NCBI GenBank assembly: GCA_002402175.1
Contig: NVVJ01000003.1
Location: 1-64,000, forward strand
Length of the DNA: 64,000 nt
DNA from: SAR86 cluster bacterium
GTDB lineage: Bacteria; Pseudomonadota; Gammaproteobacteria; Pseudomonadales; Pseudohongiellaceae
Direction: 5' to 3'
The notes below the pieces were generated by a model, which worked only from the letters and a program-made list of their open reading frames with translations, did not search any database and had not been told where the DNA came from. Each line of letters opens with the position of its first letter. Position 1 is the stretch's first letter. Below, in pieces: positions 32,832 through 43,098 of the stretch. The position numbers and the translations under genes are program-made.

Positions 32832-35147
32832 CTAGGCTAAGGCAGCTTGGGTTTCCGCTAGTGAGTCTAGTACTAGCGGAATCACTTTCCGATTAACGAC
32901 TACTTCAAAATAACTTTCTTCACTGTCTGCATCTTCAAGAATCTGTGAATCTCGCCAAATGCCTACTTTGCCTTCGCGGATAACGAGGTCTTTCTTGCGA
33001 CCGTTTGTGTCTGGATACTGTCCAACGTGAAACAGATACTGTTTGCCGTTCAATTTCATGCTCACACTTTTTAGCGAAATTTCATTTTTCAATTTAGTAA
33101 AAGCTAAATCATCGATCAGAATTCCATTAACATTGTAGCGAACATAATGTTGACCCTTCTCGCCTTTCTCTGTTTCACCATCAGCAATTCGAAGTACATC
33201 AACATTAAACAAACCCTTTTTAACTACTTCGCGTAAATTCCATGAGCAGGAGGACATACGATCCGCCAACCCTATGGCGCCAGAAATCATGATTGGCTTG
33301 TCTTCGTCGTACAGATAACGAGGCGCCTCATTGGAATAGCATATGCCAACACCAAGTTCTAACAAAGGCAGCCCCATCTGTGTCGAGTGTCGATTATTGG
33401 AGCTAGTTATTTTCAACATATCTCGTGAATAGCCACAGGCTCTGGCTACAGAAAACCATTGCTGCGGAGTATGTTCATATTCCAAAAAGCTAAGAATAAT
33501 CGCATCACCTTCAATGAATACTTTATTGGCGCCATAAGTTTCCAGAATTTTATTTATAGGGTTAAAAAACCTCATGCTGAAATAGGATGCAGGGTTTAAA
33601 CCTTTATTCTGTAATTCGTCGGTTACTGTTGTTGAGCCTCGCACATCGGCTTTCATAATGGCGTGATGACAAATGCGCTCGTCGTCTTCTTCAATTTCGG
33701 AACTAGTAGGCAGTAAATACAAGGTGCCAGCAGATTTGGAAAGTCTTAACTCTTCTTCAGACGTACGTAGGCTAACGCGGTTAAATGCGCGATGAGCAAA
33801 TCGGAAATATTTTAACTGCTGTCGAAAACGACTAATGTCCTGTAACAACTTTAGAGAATCAACAGAGTCTGCTTTTGATATCTGCTCTTTGATTTTTGTT
33901 TTTAATGACTCAAGCGATTTGAGCTGCTCATTAGTAAGTTTATTACCACCGCTTATGCTGTCCTGCAGCTTGCCTATCTTAATATTGCCACTGAGAAACT
34001 GGCATACTATTTTAAGATCGACATGCTCCATAATTAATGGATTTAGTGACTTTCGCATATAGTGAGAAGCCAGCAACTGAGGTAGGATTTTTTTGGTGCG
34101 AAGCAATTTTGAAAAAGCGGCTAGCGTTTTCTTAAGCTTGTTAATTTCTCCGCGCTTTCGCCACCAGTCCCCAAACCCCATTTCTTTTCGGGCCTCGGTT
34201 AGAGCGCTTGTGTTTTTCTGAATATTAAATAGAAGTTCGATATTCTCTTGCAGCTCGAACCAGTCGAATGTTTCGCCTATATCTGTTTTTGTGTCGATGG
34301 CGGAACCAAGAAAATCCTGTGTTAGAAATAAGCCACCTAATTCATCGTGAATCTCGTTATTCGAGTGACTGTTCTCTGTGCTTGTTGCACCTCTTAGTGG
34401 CGCTATATCAATTTGCTTTAGACGCTGGTTAAGCAGTTTTTCAACCTGTCCGTTCAGTTCGATAAATCCTGCGTCTTCTCCATTCCAGCTAAACATGCTG
34501 TACTCATTAAGAAGTAAAGGCAAAGCGCTGAGATCAGAGACATACAACAGCGGGTTGATCATTGCGTCTACAATGAATTCGTATTCCTTGCCAAGGAACT
34601 GGTCGCGAATGGGGCCTAGCTGTCTGTCTTCTACGCGTAGAAATTGAGCAAATATCTGCTTGTTAACATTGTAGAGAATTGAATCGTAATTCTTTTTTAG
34701 CCAGAACAATCGCTGATCTGTTGCCAGTGCCTCAGAGGAGCCCTTGTTACGATGTTCTGTTAACCGCGCAGAAACCGATTTGATTTCAGAATCAAGCTGA
34801 TGTCGAGTAAATTGAAGAACGAGTTTGATTGCAGAAAATTGGAAAAAGCAAATTTCATCAGCACTCAAATCTGTTTTGATTCGATGAATCAAAACAGTCA
34901 TCATATCCAGATAATTTTCTCTAACTTTTTCAAATAGCTTGGAGTTGTCCCAATGCTTAGGTTTGGGAATGGCGACTTGTGGAATCAGTAGCGCGACTAG
35001 CTTCTTTATATCCGAGGTAAATTTCTTGCTGAGTTTTACATCTATATGATAATTGTCTATGCCTTTAGACAGCTTATCCATCGATATTTTTACGGCTCGA
35101 CTTCGCTCTAGCTTCTCAAAAACATTTTGATTTACTTCAGAATTCAT
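32832..35147 (-). CDS. Large protein with class III nucleotidyl-cyclase-like domain
   Basis: The 771-aa protein has an unassigned, mostly helical N-terminal ~470 residues and a C-terminal region with a cyclase-type core: HAIMKADVRGSTTVTDEL (first metal Asp) and VFIEGDAIILSFLEYE (second metal Asp), followed by LELGVGICYSNEAP. These are the positions of the two metal-binding acids of class III adenylate/guanylate cyclases. The substrate-determining and transition-state residues are not clear, so it may be an enzyme or a nucleotide-binding relative. No membrane helices are seen. It stands alone; a 290-bp gap without other genes lies upstream. Confidence 0.65.
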   Translation of the reverse strand: MNSEVNQNVFEKLERSRAVKISMDKLSKGIDNYHIDVKLSKKFTSDIKKLVALLIPQVAIPKPKHWDNSKLFEKVRENYLDMMTVLIHRIKTDLSADEICFFQFSAIKLVLQFTRHQLDSEIKSVSARLTEHRNKGSSEALATDQRLFWLKKNYDSILYNVNKQIFAQFLRVEDRQLGPIRDQFLGKEYEFIVDAMINPLLYVSDLSALPLLLNEYSMFSWNGEDAGFIELNGQVEKLLNQRLKQIDIAPLRGATSTENSHSNNEIHDELGGLFLTQDFLGSAIDTKTDIGETFDWFELQENIELLFNIQKNTSALTEARKEMGFGDWWRKRGEINKLKKTLAAFSKLLRTKKILPQLLASHYMRKSLNPLIMEHVDLKIVCQFLSGNIKIGKLQDSISGGNKLTNEQLKSLESLKTKIKEQISKADSVDSLKLLQDISRFRQQLKYFRFAHRAFNRVSLRTSEEELRLSKSAGTLYLLPTSSEIEEDDERICHHAIMKADVRGSTTVTDELQNKGLNPASYFSMRFFNPINKILETYGANKVFIEGDAIILSFLEYEHTPQQWFSVARACGYSRDMLKITSSNNRHSTQMGLPLLELGVGICYSNEAPRYLYDEDKPIMISGAIGLADRMSSCSWNLREVVKKGLFNVDVLRIADGETEKGEKGQHYVRYNVNGILIDDLAFTKLKNEISLKSVSMKLNGKQYLFHVGQYPDTNGRKKDLVIREGKVGIWRDSQILEDADSEESYFEVVVNRKVIPLVLDSLAETQAALA

Positions 35148-35438
35148 AGTGATCTGTTCTTGTTATTTGCCACTTTGCATTTGCCTATATCTTTAGGCGA
35201 GTGTTTGAGTTCTTTGACTAAGGCCTCAATATTCAACTGAATCTGAAGATAGCAGAATTTGACCAGCCAGTTGTGAACTAAAACACATTATATAGAATCT
35301 ACTTAAAAATCAGCTATTTGTGGCATTTATAGTGTGGTGAGGGCGCCAATCTAGAAACATCAATACATAGCGCATAGGGGCTGCTGAAAGCACAATATGT
35401 AGTAGTTTACGCCGTGCTAAATAATTTCTACTTGGGGT

Positions 35439-35930
35439 TTAGTCAGTATTGTTCCGCAAATGTTTAGCGAAACGGTTTAACAGCTCACAAAATAGCTGTT
35501 TCTGCCGCCAGGCCAAGAAGGGAGCTAGAGGTCGTAATGGGCCTCGAAATTCACACTCTCCCTCAATGCCAAGAATAATTTCCTGACGTGCACTGTCAAT
35601 AACAAACGAGAAGCCATAAGCGAGATATTTATTTCGGGTTTTCACCACAAACTCAATACGCTTTGGTGGACTCCAGTGGCTGATTGCCCAAATCGTTTGG
35701 CTGCTGCGGGACTTTACCAGCAAAGTGCTGCCTCTTCCCACATCAAGGCTGCCATCTATTTCTACCTGAGATACTGAAGGCATCCAATGTTGCCAACAAT
35801 GAAATGACACAAACTCACGCCAGATTGTTTCTTCAGCACTCGTGGCTAAATTTGTCGGCATCGAAATTTCGGCCTGCAGTTCTGCTAGGGGCAAAGTGAT
35901 CTGGTATGTCGAACAAAAAGTGTTTGTCAT
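35439..35930 (-). CDS. SRPBCC-superfamily protein
   Basis: The 163-aa protein (ATG 35930; a TTG start at 36020 is less likely) looks like a START/Bet v1-like SRPBCC domain: an N-terminal strand, SAEETIWREFVSFHCWQHWM with helix then a Trp, VEIDGSLDVGRGSTLLV, and ISHWSPPKRIEFVVKT strands, closing with the long C-terminal helix WRQKQLFCELLNRFAKHL. Such proteins bind hydrophobic ligands. No partner gene is close. Function is not known. Confidence 0.65.
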   Translation of the reverse strand: MTNTFCSTYQITLPLAELQAEISMPTNLATSAEETIWREFVSFHCWQHWMPSVSQVEIDGSLDVGRGSTLLVKSRSSQTIWAISHWSPPKRIEFVVKTRNKYLAYGFSFVIDSARQEIILGIEGECEFRGPLRPLAPFLAWRQKQLFCELLNRFAKHLRNNTD

Positions 35931-36277
35931 CAATGTGGTTTCATAAATCAGCGTTGATCGTGCTTCAATTAGTATTAAGATCGGATATTGTAGCGGAGAC
36001 AAGAGCTGCAATTTCGCCAAATCCGCAACAATTTGGCGATAATATTAAAAGCTAAAGATGTAATATTATATAACGTGTTGATATATAAGATAATAGACAT
36101 GGCCTAATAGTTGCAATACTAATTAGTTGATGCGGAAATTATTGCTACGGTAGTGATAATACAAGAGGTTTTCATGTGTGACTGTATCTCTGGAATTAGG
36201 TGTATCGTCCCGATGGTGTTATGGGATACGGCCTAAATACTGTGTTATCTTGAACAAGGAACAGAAGAGAATAAGAT

Positions 36278-36529
36278 ATGAATGACGAAGAATTGATGTC
36301 TGTGTTTATTGTTGCAATTGTTTTTGCCTTTGGCAGTCTTGTTGTGTACTTAAGATACCGCACCCAACAGTCCCGATATAACGCCGAGCATTTGCAATCT
36401 ACCCTGGGTGATGAAAATTTAATGCTTAAGTCAAAAACCCAGCAGCTCGAAAGTCGCATCGAAGTGCTCGAGTCCATTGTCACGGACAAGAATTTTCGAC
36501 TCAAAGAAGAAATTCGCTCTCTTCCCTGA
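36278..36529 (+). CDS. PspB-like small membrane protein
   Basis: The 83-aa protein has one N-terminal membrane helix (MSVFIVAIVFAFGSLVVYL in part) and a cytoplasmic coiled coil ending LESRIEVLESIVTDKNFRLKEEI. The end resembles phage-shock protein B (RIETLERIL...W), though the tail differs and no pspA or pspC is adjacent. A role as membrane-anchored coiled-coil partner is the safest statement. The start follows AAGA about 8 bases upstream. Confidence 0.65.
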   Translation: MNDEELMSVFIVAIVFAFGSLVVYLRYRTQQSRYNAEHLQSTLGDENLMLKSKTQQLESRIEVLESIVTDKNFRLKEEIRSLP

Positions 36530-36689
36530 ATAGCTATCACCTACAACCGCCTAATAGGTTCCAAGGGTGCAAAGTTCCCCGGTGTGATATGGTTATTGAA
36601 TTCAATTTGATAGACCCTGACTTACTTGCGGACTCTTTCAGGAAGTTGAGAACTGGCAAGTTCATCAAAGAAAAATAAGAGAGATGATA

Positions 36690-37865
36690 ATGAATTCAGA
36701 AGACAAGCCTCAAGATCAAAGCAGAAGGAAACTACTAAAAGGTGCGCTGAGCACGGGTGTTCTGGCCGCTGGAGCTGCTACGGTTCCGAATTTGATATTA
36801 CCTGCATTGGCACAGGGCGAAACATTAGTACCATTTACCGACGTTCCCGATACATTCAATGTAAGGCCTGTTCGTCCAAACTCCGTTCATTATCTAGATA
36901 CTCGAGAAATCACCAGTTACTTCACCGACAATGATGACTTTTATCTTGTTCAGCATTATGGGCAACCTGAAATCGACAATGATTCATATCGTCTACGAAT
37001 AACCGGCATGGTAGATAACGAGCTCGAATTTTCTCTTCAAGATTTAATGGACAGAAACAATTTTGAACAACAAGTAGGTTTTGAATGCGGAGGCAATGGC
37101 CGCCGTTTATTTCAAGGCTTGATTGGAAACGCGAGATGGAGAGGGGTTTCTCTTAAAGACATTTTGGAAGAAGCCGGCATTCAAGATGGAGCCAAGGAAA
37201 TTGTTTTTTTTGGAACAGACATAGCGACTGAAACCATTCGTGAACGCGAAGTAGAAAAAGCATTTGCCAGAAGCCTTTCGATTGATGACGCCATGCGACC
37301 AGAAAACATGTTGGCTTTTGAAATGAATGGCGAGCCGCTTCCTCATTATCATGGCAAACCAGTTCGTGCAGTAATTCCTGGTTGGTACGGTGTTGCAAAT
37401 GTTAAGTGGCTGACTCAAATTCATATACAAGACACTCGTTATATGGGCCGATTTATGGGTCGTGATTATGTCACTCTGAAGAAAACAAATATCGGTGGCG
37501 TTGAAAGATGGGTGGAAAATTCAGTCACTACGATGAATCTAAAATCTTCAATCATTCGAGTAACAGAACTTGGCGGGCAATACAAAATTCAGGGCTTTGC
37601 TCTTAACGATGGAACTTCGCTGCGCAGCATAGAAGTAAAGGTTGATGATGGGCCGTGGGAGCGCGCAGAAATTAATCCACGATCTACCAAATATTCCTGG
37701 AAGTTGTTTAGTTACGACTGGAAAAATGCAACTCCTGGTGAGCATACTATTATTTCTCGTGTTACCGATATAAACGGAAATGTACAGGCAACTCTGGATG
37801 AAATGCCAGAGCAGGTTAGTTTCTGGGAAGACTTTGGTCAATTTCCGAGAACGATCACACTCTAA
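36690..37865 (+). CDS. SoxC/sulfite-oxidase-family molybdoenzyme, TAT-exported
   Basis: The 391-aa protein starts with a twin-arginine signal (SRRKLLKGALSTGVLAAGAA), then an oxidoreductase molybdopterin-binding domain in which C133 of GFECGGNGR is the Mo ligand, with HYHGKPVRAVIPGWYG and a C-terminal Mo-co dimerisation domain (Ig-like, from about 285). It matches SoxC-like sulfite dehydrogenases, which oxidise sulfite in the periplasm. The cytochrome partner (SoxD/SorB) is not adjacent, so the electron acceptor is open. ATG 36690 follows AGAGAG by 6 bases; ATG 36684 is too close to it. Confidence 0.88.
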   Translation: MNSEDKPQDQSRRKLLKGALSTGVLAAGAATVPNLILPALAQGETLVPFTDVPDTFNVRPVRPNSVHYLDTREITSYFTDNDDFYLVQHYGQPEIDNDSYRLRITGMVDNELEFSLQDLMDRNNFEQQVGFECGGNGRRLFQGLIGNARWRGVSLKDILEEAGIQDGAKEIVFFGTDIATETIREREVEKAFARSLSIDDAMRPENMLAFEMNGEPLPHYHGKPVRAVIPGWYGVANVKWLTQIHIQDTRYMGRFMGRDYVTLKKTNIGGVERWVENSVTTMNLKSSIIRVTELGGQYKIQGFALNDGTSLRSIEVKVDDGPWERAEINPRSTKYSWKLFSYDWKNATPGEHTIISRVTDINGNVQATLDEMPEQVSFWEDFGQFPRTITL

Positions 37866-37907
37866 ATTGCACACAGCTAAAGTGTGCGTTAACAAGACTA
37901 TGTATAC

Positions 37908-40304
37908 GTGCCAACGCTCGAAAATGCAGCTATAGATCTAAGAGGGTTCATACTCACTCGACAGTGGATTGAATCCTCCACGGGAATGGAGCTGGTTTTC
38001 TGGCTGGCAACCGAACAGGGGCCATTGCGTATTCAGGTTCGTGGCCAGGAAGCTGTTTGTTTTTTTCCAACCGAGCAACAAGATCAAGTCAAAGAAATCC
38101 TCGCTAGACAAACTCAGTGGCGCATAAACTCTACAAAACTTAAGAACTTCGATCATCAAGAGGTGTCGGCTCTATATTTTAAGAGCCAACGTAAGCTCTA
38201 CGATTGTCGCGACAAACTCACTATGCAGGGAATCGGCGTAGCGGAACCAGATATCAAGCCCACAGATCGTTTCCTAATGGAGCGATTCATTACAGCCTCC
38301 GCGAATATTTCCGGCAAGCTTGTTCAGCAAAACGGATTCAGCGATGTAGTTGTTGACAGGTTTGTTAGTACAGAATTTCGGCCTGATTTATGCGCCATAT
38401 CAATTGATATTGAAACGGACTATGGAGCAAGCACTCTATATTCAATAGCTATTTACTCAAACAATGAATCCGTTGTGTTTATGGTTGGGCCGCAAGCTGA
38501 GAATAACGAGGAGTTAAAGCAGGAGCTGGAACGGCGTATTTATTCAACAGAGCGAGAAGTTATAAATGCATTTGTGGACAGAGTGCATGCAATAGACCCA
38601 GACGTAATAATGGGTTGGAACGTTGTTAATTTTGATTTTCGCTGTCTACAGGATTTCTGTGACCGGCTTAAGATTCCCCTGAATATTGGGCGTAATCAGG
38701 AGCCAATAATATGGCGTAAGGCGCGAGATACTACTGACCGCTATTATGCCTTGATGCCCGGCCGTGCAGTTCTTGATGGCATTGAATTAATGCGTACTGC
38801 CACCTACCAGTTTGAAAACTTTTCTCTTGAGTATGTGTCACGACAGCTTCTTGATCGCGGGAAATTGGTAGAAGATGTTGATCAAAGAGGGCAGGAAATT
38901 ACCGCTTTGTTTAATACTAACAAAGCAGCTTTGGCACGTTACAACCTGGAAGACTGTAAACTGGTTTGGGACATATTCGAAAAAGAGCGCCTGGTCTCTT
39001 TTGCCATTGAAAGAAGTTTGCTAACGGGGCTTGAAATAGACCGTTATGGAGGCTCCGTTGCCGCATTCGATTTTCTTTACCTGCCGCGTTTACACCGAAA
39101 AGGTTTTATTGCCCCTGCTCAGAACCAGCAAACAACATCAAATGTAAGTCCTGGTGGTTATGTGATGTCGTCGGTTCCTGGCATTCATGAAAATGTAATT
39201 GTGCTGGACTTCAAAAGTCTGTATCCAAGTATTATCAGAACATTTCACGTAGACCCACTGGCCATGGCAAAAGCTTCTCAGGAGGCTGATCCAATTATGG
39301 GCTATGACGGAGGTCAGTTCTCACGCACGGAATTTATCCTTCCTGAGATAATTTCAACTTTGTGGTCAGCCAGAGACAAGGCAAAAGCTGATCGCAACGC
39401 CGTACTCTCTCAAGCTATAAAAATCATCATGAATTCTTTCTACGGAATACTGGGTACGTCGGGTTGCAGGTTTCTCGACTCCCGATTAGTTAGCTCTATT
39501 ACCAAGCGTGGCCACGAAATTCTGATTGCCAGTAAAGACTATATTGAAAAACAGGGATATCAGGTGATATATGGTGACACCGATTCTGTTTTTGTTCTTA
39601 TAGGTTCCGCATCAGAGGATGAAGTACAAAAAATTGGCAGCAAACTGATAGATCAGCTCAACCAATGGTGGTGTAACAAACTTGAGAAGGAACACGGAAT
39701 TGAAAGTTATCTGGAAATGGAATTTGAAACACACTTTAGTAAGTTTCTAATGCCTACGGTGCGCGGCTCGGATGCTGGCAGTAAAAAAAGATACGCCGGT
39801 GTAGTAGTTGAAGGTAAGAACCCAACGCAATATCGTATGTTGTTTAAAGGTTTGGAGACAGTACGAAGCGACTGGTCACCTCTGGCTAGAGAGTTTCAGA
39901 AAATTCTCTATGAGCGAATATTTTTTGACCAGCCTTATGAAGACTACATTAAGGAAACCGTAGCTGATATTACGGCTGGTAAATTTGAGAACGAGCTGGT
40001 GTTACGCAAACGAATACGCCGTAAGCTAAGTGATTATGTGAAAAATGTACCGCCACATGTGCAGGCGGCTCGCAAGGCAGAGTTAGTGAGGAAGGAGCGG
40101 AACCTACCTAGCATGTATCAGTCAGGCGGATGGATTGAATACATCATGACCGTAAACGGGCCTGAGCCTCGCCAATACCGTCAATCAGCGATAGACTATG
40201 AGTTCTATATTGAAAGGCAACTAGGCCCTGTCGCCGATGGCATATTGGTCTTTAAAGCGACTTCTATGGACGAAATACTTAACAATCAAATTGGGCTTTT
40301 TTAG
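37908..40304 (+). CDS. polB: DNA polymerase II (family B)
   Basis: The 798-aa protein is a PolB-type repair/restart polymerase. Exo I is SIDIETDYG (about 165-173), Exo II in GWNVVNFDFR, and the polymerase motifs are VLDFKSLYPSI (D434), the KIIMNSFYG motif B, and YGDTDSVF at 555-562 with the two catalytic Asp residues. All are intact, so both activities are expected. The start is GTG at 37908, giving the family N-terminus; the ATG at 37900 is out of frame. In E. coli it is SOS-controlled, but I see no LexA site in the 42-bp gap after the molybdoenzyme gene. Confidence 0.96.
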   Translation: MPTLENAAIDLRGFILTRQWIESSTGMELVFWLATEQGPLRIQVRGQEAVCFFPTEQQDQVKEILARQTQWRINSTKLKNFDHQEVSALYFKSQRKLYDCRDKLTMQGIGVAEPDIKPTDRFLMERFITASANISGKLVQQNGFSDVVVDRFVSTEFRPDLCAISIDIETDYGASTLYSIAIYSNNESVVFMVGPQAENNEELKQELERRIYSTEREVINAFVDRVHAIDPDVIMGWNVVNFDFRCLQDFCDRLKIPLNIGRNQEPIIWRKARDTTDRYYALMPGRAVLDGIELMRTATYQFENFSLEYVSRQLLDRGKLVEDVDQRGQEITALFNTNKAALARYNLEDCKLVWDIFEKERLVSFAIERSLLTGLEIDRYGGSVAAFDFLYLPRLHRKGFIAPAQNQQTTSNVSPGGYVMSSVPGIHENVIVLDFKSLYPSIIRTFHVDPLAMAKASQEADPIMGYDGGQFSRTEFILPEIISTLWSARDKAKADRNAVLSQAIKIIMNSFYGILGTSGCRFLDSRLVSSITKRGHEILIASKDYIEKQGYQVIYGDTDSVFVLIGSASEDEVQKIGSKLIDQLNQWWCNKLEKEHGIESYLEMEFETHFSKFLMPTVRGSDAGSKKRYAGVVVEGKNPTQYRMLFKGLETVRSDWSPLAREFQKILYERIFFDQPYEDYIKETVADITAGKFENELVLRKRIRRKLSDYVKNVPPHVQAARKAELVRKERNLPSMYQSGGWIEYIMTVNGPEPRQYRQSAIDYEFYIERQLGPVADGILVFKATSMDEILNNQIGLF

Positions 40305-40336
40305 TCCATTGTGAAATTTATTTACGGATAAATGAA

Positions 40337-40849
40337 ATGACGACAAATCTTGTACTAACTGTAATTGGCGACGACGAGCCCGGCTTGGTTGAATCACTTG
40401 CACAGACAATAAATGACAATTCTGGAAACTGGCTTGAGAGTAGTATGTCTCAGTTAGCCGGAAAGTTTGCAGGAATTCTTCGGGTTAGTATTGCCGATGA
40501 AAAGGCAGATAGGCTTATTCAAGAACTTAAGGGGCTATCTACGCCTCTAACTTTGGTAATTGAAAAAGTAGATGAACCAGATACTCTAAGCCCCCCGCAA
40601 ACGATTGAGCTAAACCTTGTGGGTAATGACAGGCCGGGAATTATTCGAGAAATTTCGGCGGCATTGGCTAGCTTGTCGGTTAATGTGGAGCAGTTGAATA
40701 CAGAATGTGTGCCTGCACCTATGTCCGGTGCAGCCTTATTTAAGGCTAAGGCAAGTCTCAAAGTTCCCACTGAGCTGGCTTTAGAAGATTTACAAAGTAG
40801 GCTGGAACAACTGGCTGATGATCTAATTGTGGAGATCGAACTGGCCTAA
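40337..40849 (+). CDS. gcvR: GcvR-like double-ACT regulatory protein
   Basis: The 170-aa protein contains two ACT domains: LVLTVIGDDEPGLVESLAQ at the start and IELNLVGNDRPGIIREISA from about residue 90. This is the form of GcvR, the glycine-cleavage repressor partner, and of related amino-acid-sensing proteins. gcv genes are not in the window, so the effector target is inferred by family. It follows polB by 32 bases on the same strand and its stop overlaps that of the opposing imelysin gene by 4 bases. Confidence 0.85.
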   Translation: MTTNLVLTVIGDDEPGLVESLAQTINDNSGNWLESSMSQLAGKFAGILRVSIADEKADRLIQELKGLSTPLTLVIEKVDEPDTLSPPQTIELNLVGNDRPGIIREISAALASLSVNVEQLNTECVPAPMSGAALFKAKASLKVPTELALEDLQSRLEQLADDLIVEIELA

Positions 40850-42135
40850 AGGGTTTCTGATTCCAGTTGCCCAACATACTCGATCATATTGGTAAGTAAG
40901 TTTATACACTGCACAATTTCAAACTCTGATTTTGTCGCTTCACCAGCCTCAGATAATCTATCTAGGTCGCCATACAATAGAATTAAACATGCTTTGTTGG
41001 CATCATAATTCTGATAGAAAAATTCGGAGAAATCATCAGAAAGTGAAGAAAATAGAGAATCTAGTGTAGTACCTGTGTCAGTTTGATTTTCTAACAACAG
41101 CCTTTCCAGACCGTTGAGCTGACTTGAGACAGTGTTTACTGTTGAGTGGCTAAAAGGCGACTGCATACTGTCGGTAAAATCCCCATTGAGCATAGGATAA
41201 AGAGACCGTAGTAATAGGTCTTCTTTAAGTACAGTTGTTATTGATTCAGCGAATACACTCAATAGTTCACGGCTGGAAACATAATCTGCGCTTTCTGCGC
41301 CTTCAACTCGTCGCTGAAACAACAGCGTATTTTCACTCCACAAAGTGCGTAGTAACTGAAAGTCTTCGAGTAGCGCCTGAGCTGCAATAGCGAGGAATCG
41401 ACGACGTCTGTTATTGCTAAGCTGGTCTAATTCGAAACCATTGTTAGCCTGGTCTGCGGAAAGCTGCGTAGTGAGTAAATAATCCGAAGCGGGGCGAAGA
41501 GGGTCGTTATTCGTATTCGAGCCCCAGAGTAAATACTCAATAACATGGAAGCCTAGAGACGCCTCGGAAACATCGAAGAATCCATGTTGCTCTCTCAAGC
41601 TATCGAGCTCCAGAACAACATTCATATCGTGCACAATACCGCTGTCGGGATAACCGTCTACGTAATCGATATAGCCTGGTAATACGGGCCAGTGATTTAT
41701 CTGATACTGAAGCTGATTAAGAGTGAGCTTGTCCTGCTGCGTTAATACAAGGTTAGCGAAGTGCCGGTGCAAACTTGTTAACTCATAGGCACTATGGGCA
41801 ATAAGCCAGGCGTCGCGAGCACGGTCCATGGTGATTACATCAGTCTGCTGAATAAACCCTTCAATTTCGGTTTGCAGAGTTTTTATCGTAACTTCAACGG
41901 TCGAATAATCGCTCTCAATCTGCTGTAAGTAATTAAGCATTAGCTCTCGAGTAGCAGAATTGATTTCAGGATTTGTTACATCAAAAGGAATGGGCTGATC
42001 GGTTCTTGCACTTGAGTTTGATGTTTGAGTAGATTGCTCGTCACTACCACAGCGTACTAACATGACACAGGCAAGCAGTATCCACAGTGAACTAAATCTC
42101 CAAGATGAACATGCCTGTGTAGTTATTTGCATCAC
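40846..42135 (-). CDS. Imelysin-family lipoprotein
   Basis: The 429-aa protein has a lipoprotein signal (LLACVMLVRCGS, lipidated Cys about residue 30) and an imelysin/peptidase M75 domain. The family GxHxxE motif is seen as LGFHVIEYLLWG in the middle; DAWLIAHSAYE is the first conserved helix motif. Such periplasmic proteins take part in iron acquisition, often next to di-heme peroxidase or EfeO genes; here the upstream partner on the strand is a HAD phosphatase, 7 bases away. The actual substrate is unknown. Confidence 0.85.
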   Translation of the reverse strand: MMQITTQACSSWRFSSLWILLACVMLVRCGSDEQSTQTSNSSARTDQPIPFDVTNPEINSATRELMLNYLQQIESDYSTVEVTIKTLQTEIEGFIQQTDVITMDRARDAWLIAHSAYELTSLHRHFANLVLTQQDKLTLNQLQYQINHWPVLPGYIDYVDGYPDSGIVHDMNVVLELDSLREQHGFFDVSEASLGFHVIEYLLWGSNTNNDPLRPASDYLLTTQLSADQANNGFELDQLSNNRRRRFLAIAAQALLEDFQLLRTLWSENTLLFQRRVEGAESADYVSSRELLSVFAESITTVLKEDLLLRSLYPMLNGDFTDSMQSPFSHSTVNTVSSQLNGLERLLLENQTDTGTTLDSLFSSLSDDFSEFFYQNYDANKACLILLYGDLDRLSEAGEATKSEFEIVQCINLLTNMIEYVGQLESETL

Positions 42136-42142
42136 AATGTCG

Positions 42143-42823
42143 CTATGTGCGTAGGCTAATAATTTCCCAGTTTAAGTTTTGCGCTTTGTCTCTTAACTGG
42201 TCGTCAGGGTCTACAACAACTGGCGTTGCAACCTGCTCAAGTAAAGGCAGGTCATTGATAGAGTCACTATAGAATACCGCCTCAGAAATACGCATGTCGT
42301 CATTTCGAGAATCCAGCCATCGTTGCAGCTTTTCTACTTTGCCTGCCTGGTAGCAAGGTGTACCTGAAATATTGCCAGTATAGCTGCCATTATTTATTTC
42401 CAGCTCGGTTGATATTAAATGATCTACCTGAAATTCCTTGGCAATAGGCGTAGTAATAAATTCATTGGTGGCGCTAATAATAATGCAAAAATCTCCGGCA
42501 GACTTATGCCTGGCCACTAACGATTGAGCGCTATCGAGCACAAGTGGTGCAATTGCATCTTTCATGAATTCCTGGTGTAAGCGATCTCGTTCCGTGGCGT
42601 TCATTTGCAGAATAGGAGTAAGGGTAAATTTTACATACCCGTGAATATCCAGCTTGCCTTGTTTGTACTGCTCATAGAAATAATCATTTTCCTGGCGGTG
42701 TTTGTCTTCGTTCACCAGGTTTCTATTAATAAGAAATTCACCCCAGGCGTGGTCGCTGTCGCCTGCCAGCAGAGTATTGTCCAGATCAAACAGCGCAAGC
42801 TTCCCTGAGTGCTTTGAGTCCAT
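42143..42823 (-). CDS. HAD-IB family phosphatase (SerB-like)
   Basis: The 226-aa protein begins MDSKHSGKLALFDLDNTLL; D13 and D15 of DLDNT are the HAD nucleophile and acid. Motif II is IISATNEF, motif III Lys in GKVEKLQRWL and motif IV YSDSINDLPLLE. The subclass IB cap (four-helix) spans residues about 20-85. Relatives dephosphorylate small phospho-metabolites such as phosphoserine or histidinol phosphate; the substrate is not assigned. ATG 42823 follows AGAG by about 9 bases; a TTG 12 codons upstream is less likely. It is co-transcribed with the imelysin gene. Confidence 0.88.
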   Translation of the reverse strand: MDSKHSGKLALFDLDNTLLAGDSDHAWGEFLINRNLVNEDKHRQENDYFYEQYKQGKLDIHGYVKFTLTPILQMNATERDRLHQEFMKDAIAPLVLDSAQSLVARHKSAGDFCIIISATNEFITTPIAKEFQVDHLISTELEINNGSYTGNISGTPCYQAGKVEKLQRWLDSRNDDMRISEAVFYSDSINDLPLLEQVATPVVVDPDDQLRDKAQNLNWEIISLRT

Positions 42824-43098
42824 AGTATGTTTCTCTTTCGTAGTCGCCAGCTCGTGCAAATTGCCCCGCCGGTGGCCTATATCTTGTGGATCGTAAACCG
42901 AATATGCCTATTATACCCGCAGACATAGCGATTCAGCACAGGATATGCCAAATAGAGCCTATAAAGATAGGCGGTAAAAATAGCTTAACTCTTTGATAAA
43001 TATAACAAAACAGGATATTCAGGGCCGCTTTGCCATTGATCACAGGCGAGTATTTGTGAAACAATGACCGATTATGTTTGCTAAGAGGGTAGCTGCGC

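Noticed and set aside
32816-32841. CTTAGCCTA/TAGGCTAAG hairpin as terminator between slyD and the cyclase-like gene
   Set aside because: Arms are only 9 bp and no U-tract is present in either direction; kept only as a weak possibility.
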